In this document: one piece after another, positions 1 to 8,864 of the stretch | How positions within the stretch are numbered: the first letter of the stretch is position 1 | Layout: every line of letters starts with the position of its first letter | Notes under the pieces: model-generated | Told to the model about the DNA's origin: nothing | Seen by the model: only the letters and a program-made list of their open reading frames with translations | Databases searched by the model: none | Source of the DNA: JAXHUM01 sp034189325 | Lineage (GTDB): Bacteria; Desulfobacterota; DSM-4660; Desulfatiglandales; Desulfatiglandaceae | Direction: 5' to 3' | NCBI GenBank assembly: GCA_034189325.1 | Contig: JAXHUM010000049.1 | Coordinates: 90,009-154,008, forward strand | Length of the DNA: 64,000 nt | Program-made: the position numbers and the translations under genes

Positions 1-266
1 ACATTCTGGAAGGTCCGAGCGATCCCGAGAGAGGCGATTTCATGGGCCTTTGTCCGGGTAACGTTAATGTCTTCAAAAAAAACAGCGCCACTTTGTGGGA
101 TGTAGAACCGATTGATGCAGTTGAGAAGACATGTTTTTCCTGCGCCGTTCGGACCGATTATGGAAAACACTTCTCCCTTCTTGACGCCTGTACTGACTCC
201 ATTGAGGGCTGTCAGTCCTCCAAAGGAAAGATATATATTGTCTAATCTGAGTTGATATTCGCCCAT
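1..266 (-). CDS. livG: LivG-type ABC transporter ATP-binding protein (N-terminal part, cut by window edge)
   Basis: Only the first 88 residues are inside the window; the frame stays open to base 1. The start ATG is at 266, opening with MGEYQLRLDNIYLSFGG. The Walker A motif GPNGAGKT follows about 40 residues in, and the segment ends in IARTFQN, the Q-loop region of LivG-type ATPases. The protein would power uptake through the LivH/LivM permeases encoded upstream on the same strand. It lies 11 bp after the acyl-CoA ligase stop, so it is very likely in the same transcript. LivF-type paralogues look similar at the N-terminus, so LivG rather than LivF is a likely but not certain call. Confidence 0.85.
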   Translation of the reverse strand, partial: MGEYQLRLDNIYLSFGGLTALNGVSTGVKKGEVFSIIGPNGAGKTCLLNCINRFYIPQSGAVFFEDINVTRTKAHEIASLGIARTFQN

Positions 267-277
267 CTGTTTCACTC

Positions 278-2194
278 TTATTCAGAGGTTTCGATTTCTC
301 GTATCGTGACCTTGGTCTTCATTTTGAAATCTGTTCCATCTTGGTAGCGGATATTGACCTCAACCTCAACTTGCTCTTCATTGCCGTACAAGGCCTCAAT
401 GAGGTCTTCGTATCTCTCCCCTACGACGGATCTCCTCAGTTTTCGAGTACGGGTCAATTCGTCATCATCAGCGTCCAGCTCCTTATAGAGCATCACGAAA
501 CGCCTGACCCGGGCTACTTTTGGGAGGGATTTGTTTATTTGCGCTATTTCGCGGGCAATCAAATCGTAGATTTCAGGCCGTTGCGACAGATCCGTGAATG
601 TGGTGTAGGTTAGTCTCTCGTTCTCCGCCCATTTCCCGGCATTGGCCATATCCATAATGATCACGGCGCCGATGTAAGGTCGGTCTTTCCCCACCACCAT
701 GGCATCGAGGATATAAAGGCTGAATTTAAGTTTGTTTTCAATTAGTTGAGGAGAAAATTTGCTGCCGTCGGCTAGGTGCATCACATCCTTTTGCCGGTCG
801 ATCATAACAAGGTGACCCCGATCGTCGATGATCCCCTCATCGCCGGTGTGTACCCAGCCGTTCTTTATCGTCTTCTTTGTCTCCTCTTCATTCTTATAAT
901 AGCCCTTGAACACGGTGGGACCCTTTATAAGGATCTCACCTTTGTCCGATATATCGACGTCTATATCGGGGATCGGACGACCCACGGTGCTCAAACGGAT
1001 ATCATTACTAAAATGCACCACGGAGACCCCGGTCGTCTCAGTCTGACCGTAGACCTGCTTGATGTTAATGCCCAGGGCCATAAAGAAATTAAATATCTCT
1101 GGACCCAAAGGAGCGCCACCGGTATACACATTTCTCAGATTGGTCAGGCCTAAGAAGTTTTTGAGAGACCTGAAGAGGAGGAGGTAGCAGGCCTTGTCTA
1201 GGAGTGTCCACCAAAGTCCGGGGCTTGTGCCGTTCAACTTCATATCGACAATCCGGTATCCCACCGGCATACACATCTTGTAGCAAAAACGTTTGATCCA
1301 GGCGGCATCTCCTATTTTTACCTGAATGTCGGAGCACATCTTTTCCCAGAACCGCGGCGGAGCCAGCAGGAGGTCAGGGCCGATCTCCCTGATATCATTC
1401 GGGACGGTTTCCACCTTCTCAGGGAAATTGATGGTGACACCCCTGAAGAGATTCCAGCAAACAGCAGTGGCCTGTTCCCCAATCCATGGAAGAGGAAGAA
1501 AAGAGACATGGTTGTCCGTCTCAAAAGCAGGGTCTATCTTGTCGAAACCTGCAATCATTCTGAGCAAGTTCCTGTGCGTGAGCATGGCCCCCTTTGGGAG
1601 ACCTGTCGTCCCGGAGGTATAGAGGAGCATGGCGACATCGTCTTCGTTAAGCCTGTCGATATAAGAATCAAAGAGGTCCGGATCTTTTTCGGCAAGCTCT
1701 CGTCCCGTTTCCTGGACCTTTTGAAAGGATATCAGGATGGGCTCCTCATAATTCCTCATGCCCTTCATATCGTCGACGATAACCCGGCATACATTGGGGA
1801 TCTGGTCGCTTATGTCGAGGATTTTGTCTGTCTGTTCCTGGTCCTCGACCATAACAAAGACCGAGTCTGAATGATCGATTATATACTGTACCTGCTCCAA
1901 GTGGCTGTCAGGGTAAATCCCAACAACAGCGCCTCCAATAGATTGAATGGCAAGCTCGGAATAGAGCCACTCGGGCCGGTTATCACCTATAACGGCCAGT
2001 TTATCACCCGGTTTATACCCAAGCTCCAAAAGACCGAGGGCGAGAAACTTGATGTGATTATAGTATTCTCGCCAAGTGACCGACTGCCATATACCGAACT
2101 CTTTCTCCCGTAGGGCAATCCTATCGTCACCGAACTTCAGGGCATTCCTTCTCAAAAGGGCGGGCAGTGTCAAAGGTTCCATAGCAGAAATCAT
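278..2194 (-). CDS. AMP-forming acyl-CoA synthetase (long-chain fatty acid-CoA ligase family)
   Basis: A 638-residue member of the ANL superfamily, which activates a carboxylic acid with ATP to an acyl-adenylate and then to an acyl-CoA. Visible motifs are the P-loop YTSGTTGLPKG (about 192-202), the adenine-binding YGQTETTG (about 382-389) and HTGDEG (about 449-454). Length and the C-terminal extension resemble FadD15/FAA1-like ligases rather than acetyl-CoA synthetase. The start at 2194 has GGAG five bases upstream. The gene sits between the binding protein and livG of a LIV-type importer, so it probably activates whatever that importer brings in, for example a fatty, aromatic or dicarboxylic acid. 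The substrate cannot be read from the sequence. Confidence 0.9.
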   Translation of the reverse strand: MISAMEPLTLPALLRRNALKFGDDRIALREKEFGIWQSVTWREYYNHIKFLALGLLELGYKPGDKLAVIGDNRPEWLYSELAIQSIGGAVVGIYPDSHLEQVQYIIDHSDSVFVMVEDQEQTDKILDISDQIPNVCRVIVDDMKGMRNYEEPILISFQKVQETGRELAEKDPDLFDSYIDRLNEDDVAMLLYTSGTTGLPKGAMLTHRNLLRMIAGFDKIDPAFETDNHVSFLPLPWIGEQATAVCWNLFRGVTINFPEKVETVPNDIREIGPDLLLAPPRFWEKMCSDIQVKIGDAAWIKRFCYKMCMPVGYRIVDMKLNGTSPGLWWTLLDKACYLLLFRSLKNFLGLTNLRNVYTGGAPLGPEIFNFFMALGINIKQVYGQTETTGVSVVHFSNDIRLSTVGRPIPDIDVDISDKGEILIKGPTVFKGYYKNEEETKKTIKNGWVHTGDEGIIDDRGHLVMIDRQKDVMHLADGSKFSPQLIENKLKFSLYILDAMVVGKDRPYIGAVIIMDMANAGKWAENERLTYTTFTDLSQRPEIYDLIAREIAQINKSLPKVARVRRFVMLYKELDADDDELTRTRKLRRSVVGERYEDLIEALYGNEEQVEVEVNIRYQDGTDFKMKTKVTIREIETSE

Positions 2195-2254
2195 TTCACT
2201 CCGGCCTTCATTTGCCGCGAATAAAGGCGAATGAAGGCCAGATCATTTGAAAGG

Positions 2255-3427
2255 TTAGTTCAAATGAATCCAATCGGTGATCGGATCAAACTTCTTCGTC
2301 TTTGAATTTCCTTTTACAACTCTCCCTACCGGGATGCTGTTGTTCCTTATGGTTACCGGAGGCATCAACCCTCCCACATCGAGATCCTTGATGGATGTCA
2401 ATGCCTTTACCAGATTATCGCCGTTAAGGGCACCCATCTTGTCGGCCCGTTTCATGGCCTCAATAAAGAGGGTTGTTCCCATGAACGACTGCATATAGGC
2501 CTGCGATCGATAATCAGCGTCTTTGGGATGATGTTTTTGGTTGTAGGCACGAATCTTTTTGATGATCGGATACTCATCCTGGTAATAATAAGAATAGGTG
2601 GTGACTCCCATGTAATTGTCGGCCAGTGGTCCTAACTGATCCAGGAGGTGTTTCTCCGTGGACCAAAACGTCCCCATGAAATTGCATTTGAGACCATAGT
2701 CCCTGGCCTGCTTAATGACCGCACCGATAGGGGATGTGACAAAACCTTGAAAGATGCAGTAATCCACCTTTTTTCGTTTCATGTCGAGGACCTGGGTAGT
2801 GATATCGATTCCTCCTACCTTGGCCACTTCCTCAGCAACCAGATTCAGACCGAGTCTCTTGCATATCTCTCGGCCTGCAGGAATCGGCTCCCTCCCAAAT
2901 TCCGTATCGCTGTAAAAGAAAGCAACGTTGGCCCCTGGTTTTTCTTTGGCAATGTACTTTAGGAGGACACCAAATTGTTCAACATAGCTGGGTCCTGCAA
3001 GAAAAAGATACGGGTTTTCTTTTGGATTCGCCGCAATTTCGGCAAACGTGTAGGCGGAATAGAGTACCTGGTAGCGGGATTTGATCTCAGGCCCCAAGGC
3101 CTTTGTCATACCTGTGCTTTGCCCCCACATGCATTGGGGTTTGTGTTTTGCGTAGAGACGTTTGAATGCCGCGATGCCCACATCATTTTTGTATTCACCG
3201 TCGGCCCAGAAATAATCGATCTTTTTCCCATTGATTCCCCCTTCCTCGTTTGCCATAGTGACCGCATCTTCCATGGCCGCGGCACCGTGAATCCCGGCGA
3301 AGGCAAATCGACCGGTAAAAGGATGAACCGCGCATATGGTGGGGTTCTTTTCAGCGGCGGCCTTACTCACGCCAAACAGGTAAAAACAGGAAACAAAGCT
3401 TAAAAACAGAATTGCTGACTTCTTCAT
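2255..3427 (-). CDS. LivK-like periplasmic substrate-binding protein of a branched-chain-type ABC importer
   Basis: A 390-residue type I periplasmic binding protein of the Leu/Ile/Val-binding family. It starts MKKSAILFLSFVSCF, a clear signal peptide (two Lys, hydrophobic core, cut expected near KAAAEK). The mature part opens with the HPFTGRFAFAGIHGAAAMEDA segment type in which many deltaproteobacterial members begin. An in-frame TTG at 3442 exists, but the ATG at 3427 has AAGGAG six bases upstream and directly precedes the signal peptide, so it is preferred. It lies between livM and the acyl-CoA ligase. Such family members often bind aromatic or other carboxylates rather than amino acids, so the ligand is open. 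Confidence 0.9.
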   Translation of the reverse strand: MKKSAILFLSFVSCFYLFGVSKAAAEKNPTICAVHPFTGRFAFAGIHGAAAMEDAVTMANEEGGINGKKIDYFWADGEYKNDVGIAAFKRLYAKHKPQCMWGQSTGMTKALGPEIKSRYQVLYSAYTFAEIAANPKENPYLFLAGPSYVEQFGVLLKYIAKEKPGANVAFFYSDTEFGREPIPAGREICKRLGLNLVAEEVAKVGGIDITTQVLDMKRKKVDYCIFQGFVTSPIGAVIKQARDYGLKCNFMGTFWSTEKHLLDQLGPLADNYMGVTTYSYYYQDEYPIIKKIRAYNQKHHPKDADYRSQAYMQSFMGTTLFIEAMKRADKMGALNGDNLVKALTSIKDLDVGGLMPPVTIRNNSIPVGRVVKGNSKTKKFDPITDWIHLN

Positions 3428-3531
3428 AGGGGCTCCTTTCAAGGTCTGTTATTTTGGTCAAAGTCACTTTTCAATACTGAATTCAAGTTACGCTCTGAGG
3501 AGACTTTACCACCTCCTTTCCACTTCAGCAT

Positions 3532-4575
3532 CTAATAGGAAAAAGGCCAGAGCTTGAAAAAGTTCTTTATCCTGCTCCAGATCTCAGCGAGTCCCCGTGG
3601 TTCGAAGATCAGAAAAAGCACGATCAGGAGACCAAAGATGACTTCTTTCATTGGGACAAAGATACTCTCATGTCCAGGCGCATATTCCTTGACGATTGAT
3701 GAGATATAATTCAATAGTTCGGGAGTCAGGGTTATGAAGATGGCACCGAAAATCGACCCCAGTATACTCCCCAGGCCACCCACGATAATCATCGCCAGAT
3801 ATTGAACACTGAGTATAAAGGGAAAATGATCCGGCGTGACGACCTTCAAAAATGTCACCCATAGGGCGCCGGCGACTCCTGCATAGAAGGAACTCAGAGC
3901 AAAGGCGCTCAATTTGTATTTAAACAGGTTGATTCCAATGATCTCAGCCGATAGATCCCTATCGCGAATGGCCACAAAGGCTCTACCCATTCGAGAGCGA
4001 ATGAGATTTCTTGCGTACCCGATACTGACAACCACTACAACGAGCGTTATCCAATAAAAGTCCCTCTCTGTGGCGAATTCGAAGCTGCCTATCCTGGGAG
4101 AAGGTATATGTATCCCGGTGATGCCTTTCGTCAATGACTCCCAGTGTATGAAGAAAAATTCAAAAATAAATTGGGCGGCTAGAGTGGCAATGCATAAGTA
4201 AAGCCCCTTGACACGCAAAGAGGGTATTCCGATAAAGGTGCCGGCCAAGGCCGCCACTCCACCGGCAAGAGGCAGGGAGAGCCAGAAGGATAATCCCAGC
4301 CGAGTAACCAGGATCGCAGAGGTATAAGCGCCCACGCCTACAAAAGCTGCGTGCCCCAGAGAAATTTGTCCTGTAAAGCCGGTCAGGAGATTCAGACCTA
4401 TCGCCCCGATAATGGAAAAACCAATCATATTTGCGATATAGAGCAAATAGTCGTTTGCCGCAAAAGGAAATAGCAGGAGAAGAAAAAACAGAACACCCAA
4501 CCAGACTTTTACAAACAGAGACTGGAATATCTCTTCATCCTTGATATAAGTCTCTCTATAGTCTCCGCAACGCAT
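3532..4575 (-). CDS. livM: LivM-type branched-chain ABC transporter permease
   Basis: A 347-residue inner-membrane permease, largely hydrophobic with about nine or ten predicted membrane helices. Family landmarks are NLLTGFTGQISLGHAAFVG near residues 60-80 and IIVGGLGSILGSIFGA near residue 270, the latter part of the loop that contacts the ATPase. A short hydrophilic N-terminus (MRCGDYRETYIKDEE) precedes the first helix. It follows livH by 11 bp and is followed after about 100 bp by the binding protein, giving the order H-M-K-ligase-G in one apparent operon. The Shine-Dalgarno before the ATG is weak, which may mean coupling to livH translation. Confidence 0.9.
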   Translation of the reverse strand: MRCGDYRETYIKDEEIFQSLFVKVWLGVLFFLLLLFPFAANDYLLYIANMIGFSIIGAIGLNLLTGFTGQISLGHAAFVGVGAYTSAILVTRLGLSFWLSLPLAGGVAALAGTFIGIPSLRVKGLYLCIATLAAQFIFEFFFIHWESLTKGITGIHIPSPRIGSFEFATERDFYWITLVVVVVSIGYARNLIRSRMGRAFVAIRDRDLSAEIIGINLFKYKLSAFALSSFYAGVAGALWVTFLKVVTPDHFPFILSVQYLAMIIVGGLGSILGSIFGAIFITLTPELLNYISSIVKEYAPGHESIFVPMKEVIFGLLIVLFLIFEPRGLAEIWSRIKNFFKLWPFSY

Positions 4576-4586
4576 AGTAGGCTTTT

Positions 4587-5471
4587 CTATACCCTTTCAA
4601 TGATTTTTTTCCCGAATAGTCCGTAGGGGCGGATCATAAGGATAATCACCAAAACGAAGAAGGGCGCCACATTCTTCGCGCCTCCCCCGATAAGAGGATC
4701 AATATACAGTCCTGTAAGGTTTTCAAGGATCCCAATGACAAATCCGCCGATGATCGCCCCACCAATGCTGTCAAGGCCGCCCAAAATAATCACGGCAAGG
4801 ACTTTCAGACCGATATCACCCATATAAACGCTGATGCCGCTTATGTTCCCTATGACAATTCCCCCAATAGCAGAGGCGACCGCACCGAAACACCAGGCGA
4901 GGGCAAATATCCACCTCACGCTGATACCCATGGAAAGGGCTGCCTGCTGATCATTTGCCGTGGCCCGCATAGCGACACCCGTCCTTGTGTACTTGAATAC
5001 GACAAGGAAAATAGCCGTGCCTATAATAGCGAACACAAAACCCCACCACAGACCTGAAGGTATGACGGCGAGACTCAGGTCAAGTGGTTCCGGGGGGAAG
5101 ATCTGGGGAAAATTGCGAAAAGTGGGGGTCCAAATCATGTACATGACTCCCCTTAGTATAACCCCCAGCCCGATGGTCACCATGATAACGGAGATGATGG
5201 GTTCCCCGATAAGGGGGCGGAGGATTATGCGTTCCACAATGATACCAAGGACGATCGCCGCCGCGATTGTGAGGGGGAAGGCAAAATAAAAGGGGGCACT
5301 CAGTTGTGTCAGGATGGTAAAACAGACAAAGGCACCAAGCGTCATGAATTCGCCCATGGCCAGATTAAGGACACTGGTCGCTTTGTATATAAGGACAAAA
5401 CCAAGGGCGATAAGTCCGTATAATCCGCCCGTTGCCAGGCCTGTGACGATCACCTGCAGTAAGATATCCAT
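4587..5471 (-). CDS. livH: LivH-type branched-chain ABC transporter permease
   Basis: A 294-residue permease that pairs with LivM to form the membrane channel of the importer. It begins MDILLQVIVTGLATGGLYGL and contains NLAMGEFMTLGAF and VIILGGLDSIGGAIIGG, both typical of LivH. A longer reading from a TTG at 5510 adds 13 residues, but the ATG at 5471 has AGGAG upstream and gives the family N-terminus, so it is used here. As first gene of the minus-strand cluster it should carry the promoter in the 5472-5827 spacer. The response regulator of the adjacent two-component system ends in that spacer and is the obvious candidate controller; this is inferred from position only. Confidence 0.9.
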   Translation of the reverse strand: MDILLQVIVTGLATGGLYGLIALGFVLIYKATSVLNLAMGEFMTLGAFVCFTILTQLSAPFYFAFPLTIAAAIVLGIIVERIILRPLIGEPIISVIMVTIGLGVILRGVMYMIWTPTFRNFPQIFPPEPLDLSLAVIPSGLWWGFVFAIIGTAIFLVVFKYTRTGVAMRATANDQQAALSMGISVRWIFALAWCFGAVASAIGGIVIGNISGISVYMGDIGLKVLAVIILGGLDSIGGAIIGGFVIGILENLTGLYIDPLIGGGAKNVAPFFVLVIILMIRPYGLFGKKIIERV

Positions 5472-5827
5472 GTGCGCTAGGCTCCTAAAAACATCTTTTA
5501 TAAAGGGCAAAAAACGATTGATCCGTTGGGGCTCATGGATCTGAGATTGAGGGTCCGCATTTTCTGATGTTTTGAATTTAAAACAGCAAAAGGCAAAGCA
5601 AACGCCTTTTATTTAGGAAAAGAGATATAGAGCTTTAGGGTGAGAAGGTAAATCAGTGTAAAACCTTTATTCACGTAGGAAAAAAGCTTAACGAAGCATA
5701 GGTGATGTGCCTACACAATGGGATATTCGCGAGGACAGCCTCTGTCACTCGGGAAGGTGGATGGACCCTTCGGGCTTAGTGAAAAATGTCTGATGTCCCC
5801 CTATACTTATGATCACCATGACGTTTT
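5472..5827. other. Spacer between livH and the response regulator gene, with a small inverted repeat
   Basis: About 356 bp with no convincing reading frame. It holds an inverted repeat at 5588-5610 (AAAAGGC, 9-base loop, GCCTTTT). Read on the minus strand, the 3' arm ends in a short T run, so this could be a weak terminator for the two-component operon upstream. The promoter of the liv cluster should also be here, but no strong -35/-10 pair is evident. A GG-N10-GC arrangement overlapping the same repeat resembles a sigma-54 core but matches poorly, and it is not called. Confidence 0.4.
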
Positions 5828-6520
5828 TTAATCGCTTACTTCAGCCCAATGTACGGCATGCCTGACAAGTTCAGCCGAATGCCTCAGGTTGAGTTTCTGC
5901 TTTATCCTTTCCCGGTAGGTGCCTATTGTCTTGATGCTGAGATTCAAGCGGGAAGCGATTTCTTTGGTTGTCAATCCCTCCCCCAGTAACCGGAAAACCT
6001 CCAATTCACGATCACTCAGGCTGTGAACGGGTGTGTGCACGGGTGGTGCGGAACCGATCTTGGAATGACCTAACAACTTGGACATTATGTTGATGGTAAG
6101 TTCTTCACTCGCATAGATTTTACCCTCCAAAACAGAACGTATGGCCTCGATCACCGATTCAGAAGTCTCCTGTTTCATGATGTATCCCCTTGCCCCCGCA
6201 TGGAAGGCCCGTTCTGCATAGAGTGACTCATCGTGCATGGAAAGCACGAGGATGGGCAAATCCCGATCGTACTCATGTATTTCCTTCACAAAATCCAAAC
6301 CGTTCTTACCCTTTAGGGAGATGTCTACCATCAGCATATCGGGTTTAAGTACGGGGATCTCTTTCCAGGCGTTGGTCGCGCTCTCCGCATAACCGCATAC
6401 TTCGAGGTCATCCTCTTGAGTGATGAGGGCTTCCAGGCCGATTCGAAATATGCAATGATCTTCAACAATCATGATTTTCGCCTTTTTTCTCGGCTTCTTA
6501 TTTTCAATGCGGTCGGTCAT
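5828..6520 (-). CDS. NarL/FixJ-type response regulator
   Basis: A 230-residue two-domain regulator. The receiver domain occupies about 14-132, with the acidic pair E20-D21 and the phosphoacceptor D66 in MLMVDISLKG. A LuxR/GerE helix-turn-helix follows at about 167-228 (LSDRELEVFRLLGEG, then TTKEIASRLNLSIKTIGTYR). It overlaps the kinase gene upstream by 17 bp, so the two are translationally linked and form a cognate pair. The next genes downstream on the same strand are the LIV-type importer and ligase, so these are probable targets. That link is inference from position; no binding site was identified. Confidence 0.92.
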   Translation of the reverse strand: MTDRIENKKPRKKAKIMIVEDHCIFRIGLEALITQEDDLEVCGYAESATNAWKEIPVLKPDMLMVDISLKGKNGLDFVKEIHEYDRDLPILVLSMHDESLYAERAFHAGARGYIMKQETSESVIEAIRSVLEGKIYASEELTINIMSKLLGHSKIGSAPPVHTPVHSLSDRELEVFRLLGEGLTTKEIASRLNLSIKTIGTYRERIKQKLNLRHSAELVRHAVHWAEVSD

Positions 6521-8693
6521 GCTCCAACATGCTCCTTAGGTTACTAGTCTCGTGTATTGAAACTGCTACTGTCGTGCCGCCGCCTGGATTATTTCGCACC
6601 TCAAAAGAGGCGTTTATCATTTTCGCACGAAAACTCATGTTGACCAAGCCTATGCCTCTTTTGTCAGGTTTTTTAGGAACACCCAGCCCATCGTCTATAA
6701 TCTGCATGTTGAGTTTTTGACCCTCCAAAAATAGGACGATGGATATTTTTTTGGCCATTCCATGTTTGATGGCGTTTTGCACGGCCTCCTGGGCGATGTA
6801 GTAGAGGTGAGTGGCCTGGGAATTGTCACTGATTGAGATCTTTGCTTTGATCTCAAAGGTGCAAATGATGCCGTATATCTCAGATATACTGTTGGCCAAC
6901 TCTCGCAATGCAGATTCAAATCCCTGATCGATAAGAAAAACAGGACAAAGTCCTTTTGATAAAACCCTGGTTTTGTTGATGGCGTTGCCTATCAGTCTTC
7001 TAATTTTACGTGCTTCCGTGGCCTCTTTCAGTGATTTTTGTTCCAGCTTTTTCTCTAAGACCTTGCTTAAGACCTCTATGCCGATCAAATGAGGACAGAG
7101 ATCATCGTGAAGATCGCGGCCGAGTTTCTGCCTTTCGTTTTCACTTACATCCAGTATTTCTCTCTCCAGTCGCACCACCTCAGTGACATCCTCTGTGATC
7201 CCAAGAACGCATGGCTCATCCCATATTTCAATGATCTCTGCCGAGAGCAGGCCCAGCCGTCCTTCTCCCGATTTGGTCTGGAAATGAATGGGACGATTCC
7301 TGATGGCCCCGTTTCGATTCAATAATTCCACTATTCTCAAAATTTCATCATTATCAAAATAAAATCCCAGATCTTGAATAGACTTGCCTATCACTTCATG
7401 ACGTTCATATTCGGTGGATCTCAAGAAGCTTTCATTAACATCGAGGATTTTTCCGTTCCTATAGGTCGTTATTGAGATCGGGCTGGGACTGGAGCGGAAG
7501 GCCTTTGAAAATTTCTCCTCGGAACGCCTGAGGTGTTGATGATAGGACTCAAGTTTCTCCATGTATCTATTGAAATACAAAGCCATCTGACCAATCTCAT
7601 CCCCTGAGTGCCTGTTCATACGGATGGAAAAATCACCGATCGATCCTGAGATCAACCGGCTTATTAGCTCCTGAAGTGGATTGGTCATAGATGAGCTGAT
7701 TCGAAGGGTAATAGGAATCACCACGAAAACGGAGAGAAGGACGGAAACAAATATGAGGCCTCGAATCGCATTCAGGGTTTTGAATAATTCATCAGGATAA
7801 GAGGTTGAGGCGACGATCCAATCGTATTCGGGGATATGGTTGTAAATCACATGTTTCTCCCGAGTTATTCCTGTCTCCGGGTTTTCCCAGTCATAGGTAA
7901 TCTTACCGTTCTTCCTCTTACAGATCTCCAGGATAATATCCCTGCCGGCTGAATTTTTTTCGATATAATAGCCCTTCTTTGCCTTTTCGGGATGAATAAC
8001 AATGTTTCCCCTGGTGTCAATGATATAGGGGTAACCGGTATTTCCGAATCTCATGGCAAGGATACTCTTGCTGAAATCTTCCACCCTGACAAGCTCATTG
8101 AACTCCTCCCGGTAAGAAGAGATCGAGATGATCCAATCCCAAGGCTCAAAATGCGTCATATAGAGGGCCTTCGGTCTTTCATGGGGTTCGCCTGGATTCT
8201 TCCAGTCGTATTCAAGATATCCCTCTTTTCTGGTTTTCTGCGCCTTGACAAAACTTCTGTCCGACCAATTCCTCCCCAGGACTCTTTGGTTGGGATGCAC
8301 CACGGCGACTCCTTCACTGTTGACGCAGTAAATATATCCTGTTTTCCCGACGGTCTGATGAAGAAGAAATGTTGAAGCCATATCCTTGGCTTGGTCCTCG
8401 CTCATGTCACCGTTCCTGTACTGATTGTAGAAGTACTTGACAGCATCCCGGTTGTTGTGCGCAAGAGAACTGAGGTGATTCCTGATGGATACGATCGCAG
8501 AAGTTTTAACAAGGGTGAGGATCGATTCGGTTGAATTCTTTAACTCTCTTTCAATATTCTCCTCCAGGACTTCTTTTACCAGGGAATAGATTACCACACT
8601 GATGGCTGTAATAACCAATACAAAAAGGGAGGAATAACTTAAGATGAGCTTGTATCTGATAGGCAGGTTATATAAGGCTTTAAACAGATTCAT
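6504..8693 (-). CDS. Membrane sensor histidine kinase with tandem Cache domains (HisKA_3 type)
   Basis: A 729-residue NarX/DesK-class kinase. Order of parts: TM1 about 16-38; a periplasmic region about 40-310 holding two similar Cache-like units, each with a Y-D-W-x-N-P motif (162-167 and 268-272) and a following W-I strand; TM2 about 312-333; HAMP about 333-385; PAS about 392-505; dimerisation helix with H529 in GRDLHDDLCPHL; and an HATPase domain with an N box (IAQEAVQNAIKHG) and DDGLGVP. The paired small-Cache arrangement is typical of sensors for small organic acids. With the overlapping NarL-type regulator and the nearby carboxylate-type importer and ligase, it may sense the imported substrate; this is inference. 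Confidence 0.92.
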   Translation of the reverse strand: MNLFKALYNLPIRYKLILSYSSLFVLVITAISVVIYSLVKEVLEENIERELKNSTESILTLVKTSAIVSIRNHLSSLAHNNRDAVKYFYNQYRNGDMSEDQAKDMASTFLLHQTVGKTGYIYCVNSEGVAVVHPNQRVLGRNWSDRSFVKAQKTRKEGYLEYDWKNPGEPHERPKALYMTHFEPWDWIISISSYREEFNELVRVEDFSKSILAMRFGNTGYPYIIDTRGNIVIHPEKAKKGYYIEKNSAGRDIILEICKRKNGKITYDWENPETGITREKHVIYNHIPEYDWIVASTSYPDELFKTLNAIRGLIFVSVLLSVFVVIPITLRISSSMTNPLQELISRLISGSIGDFSIRMNRHSGDEIGQMALYFNRYMEKLESYHQHLRRSEEKFSKAFRSSPSPISITTYRNGKILDVNESFLRSTEYERHEVIGKSIQDLGFYFDNDEILRIVELLNRNGAIRNRPIHFQTKSGEGRLGLLSAEIIEIWDEPCVLGITEDVTEVVRLEREILDVSENERQKLGRDLHDDLCPHLIGIEVLSKVLEKKLEQKSLKEATEARKIRRLIGNAINKTRVLSKGLCPVFLIDQGFESALRELANSISEIYGIICTFEIKAKISISDNSQATHLYYIAQEAVQNAIKHGMAKKISIVLFLEGQKLNMQIIDDGLGVPKKPDKRGIGLVNMSFRAKMINASFEVRNNPGGGTTVAVSIHETSNLRSMLEHDRPH

Positions 8694-8864
8694 TTCAACG
8701 CAGGGCAGTTAGACTTAACGATATCGTTTATCAGAACCGCTTCCTCACAAACGGATGAATCCTTGATCCGGGTCGTCACAGACCAGGGGTGTGATTAGGG
8801 CCCTGCCGTTTGCCTGCATAAGAGGGCCCGAAGATATCACAACGGATTATTCATTGGCAGAATT

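Noticed and set aside
5588..5610. Sigma-54 type promoter ahead of livH
   Set aside because: A GG-N10-GC spacing exists on the minus strand, but the surrounding bases match the consensus poorly and overlap an inverted repeat.
8700..8860. GGGCCC-containing inverted repeat after ppdK as terminator
   Set aside because: The arms are only 7 bp around a long loop and no T run follows on the minus strand.
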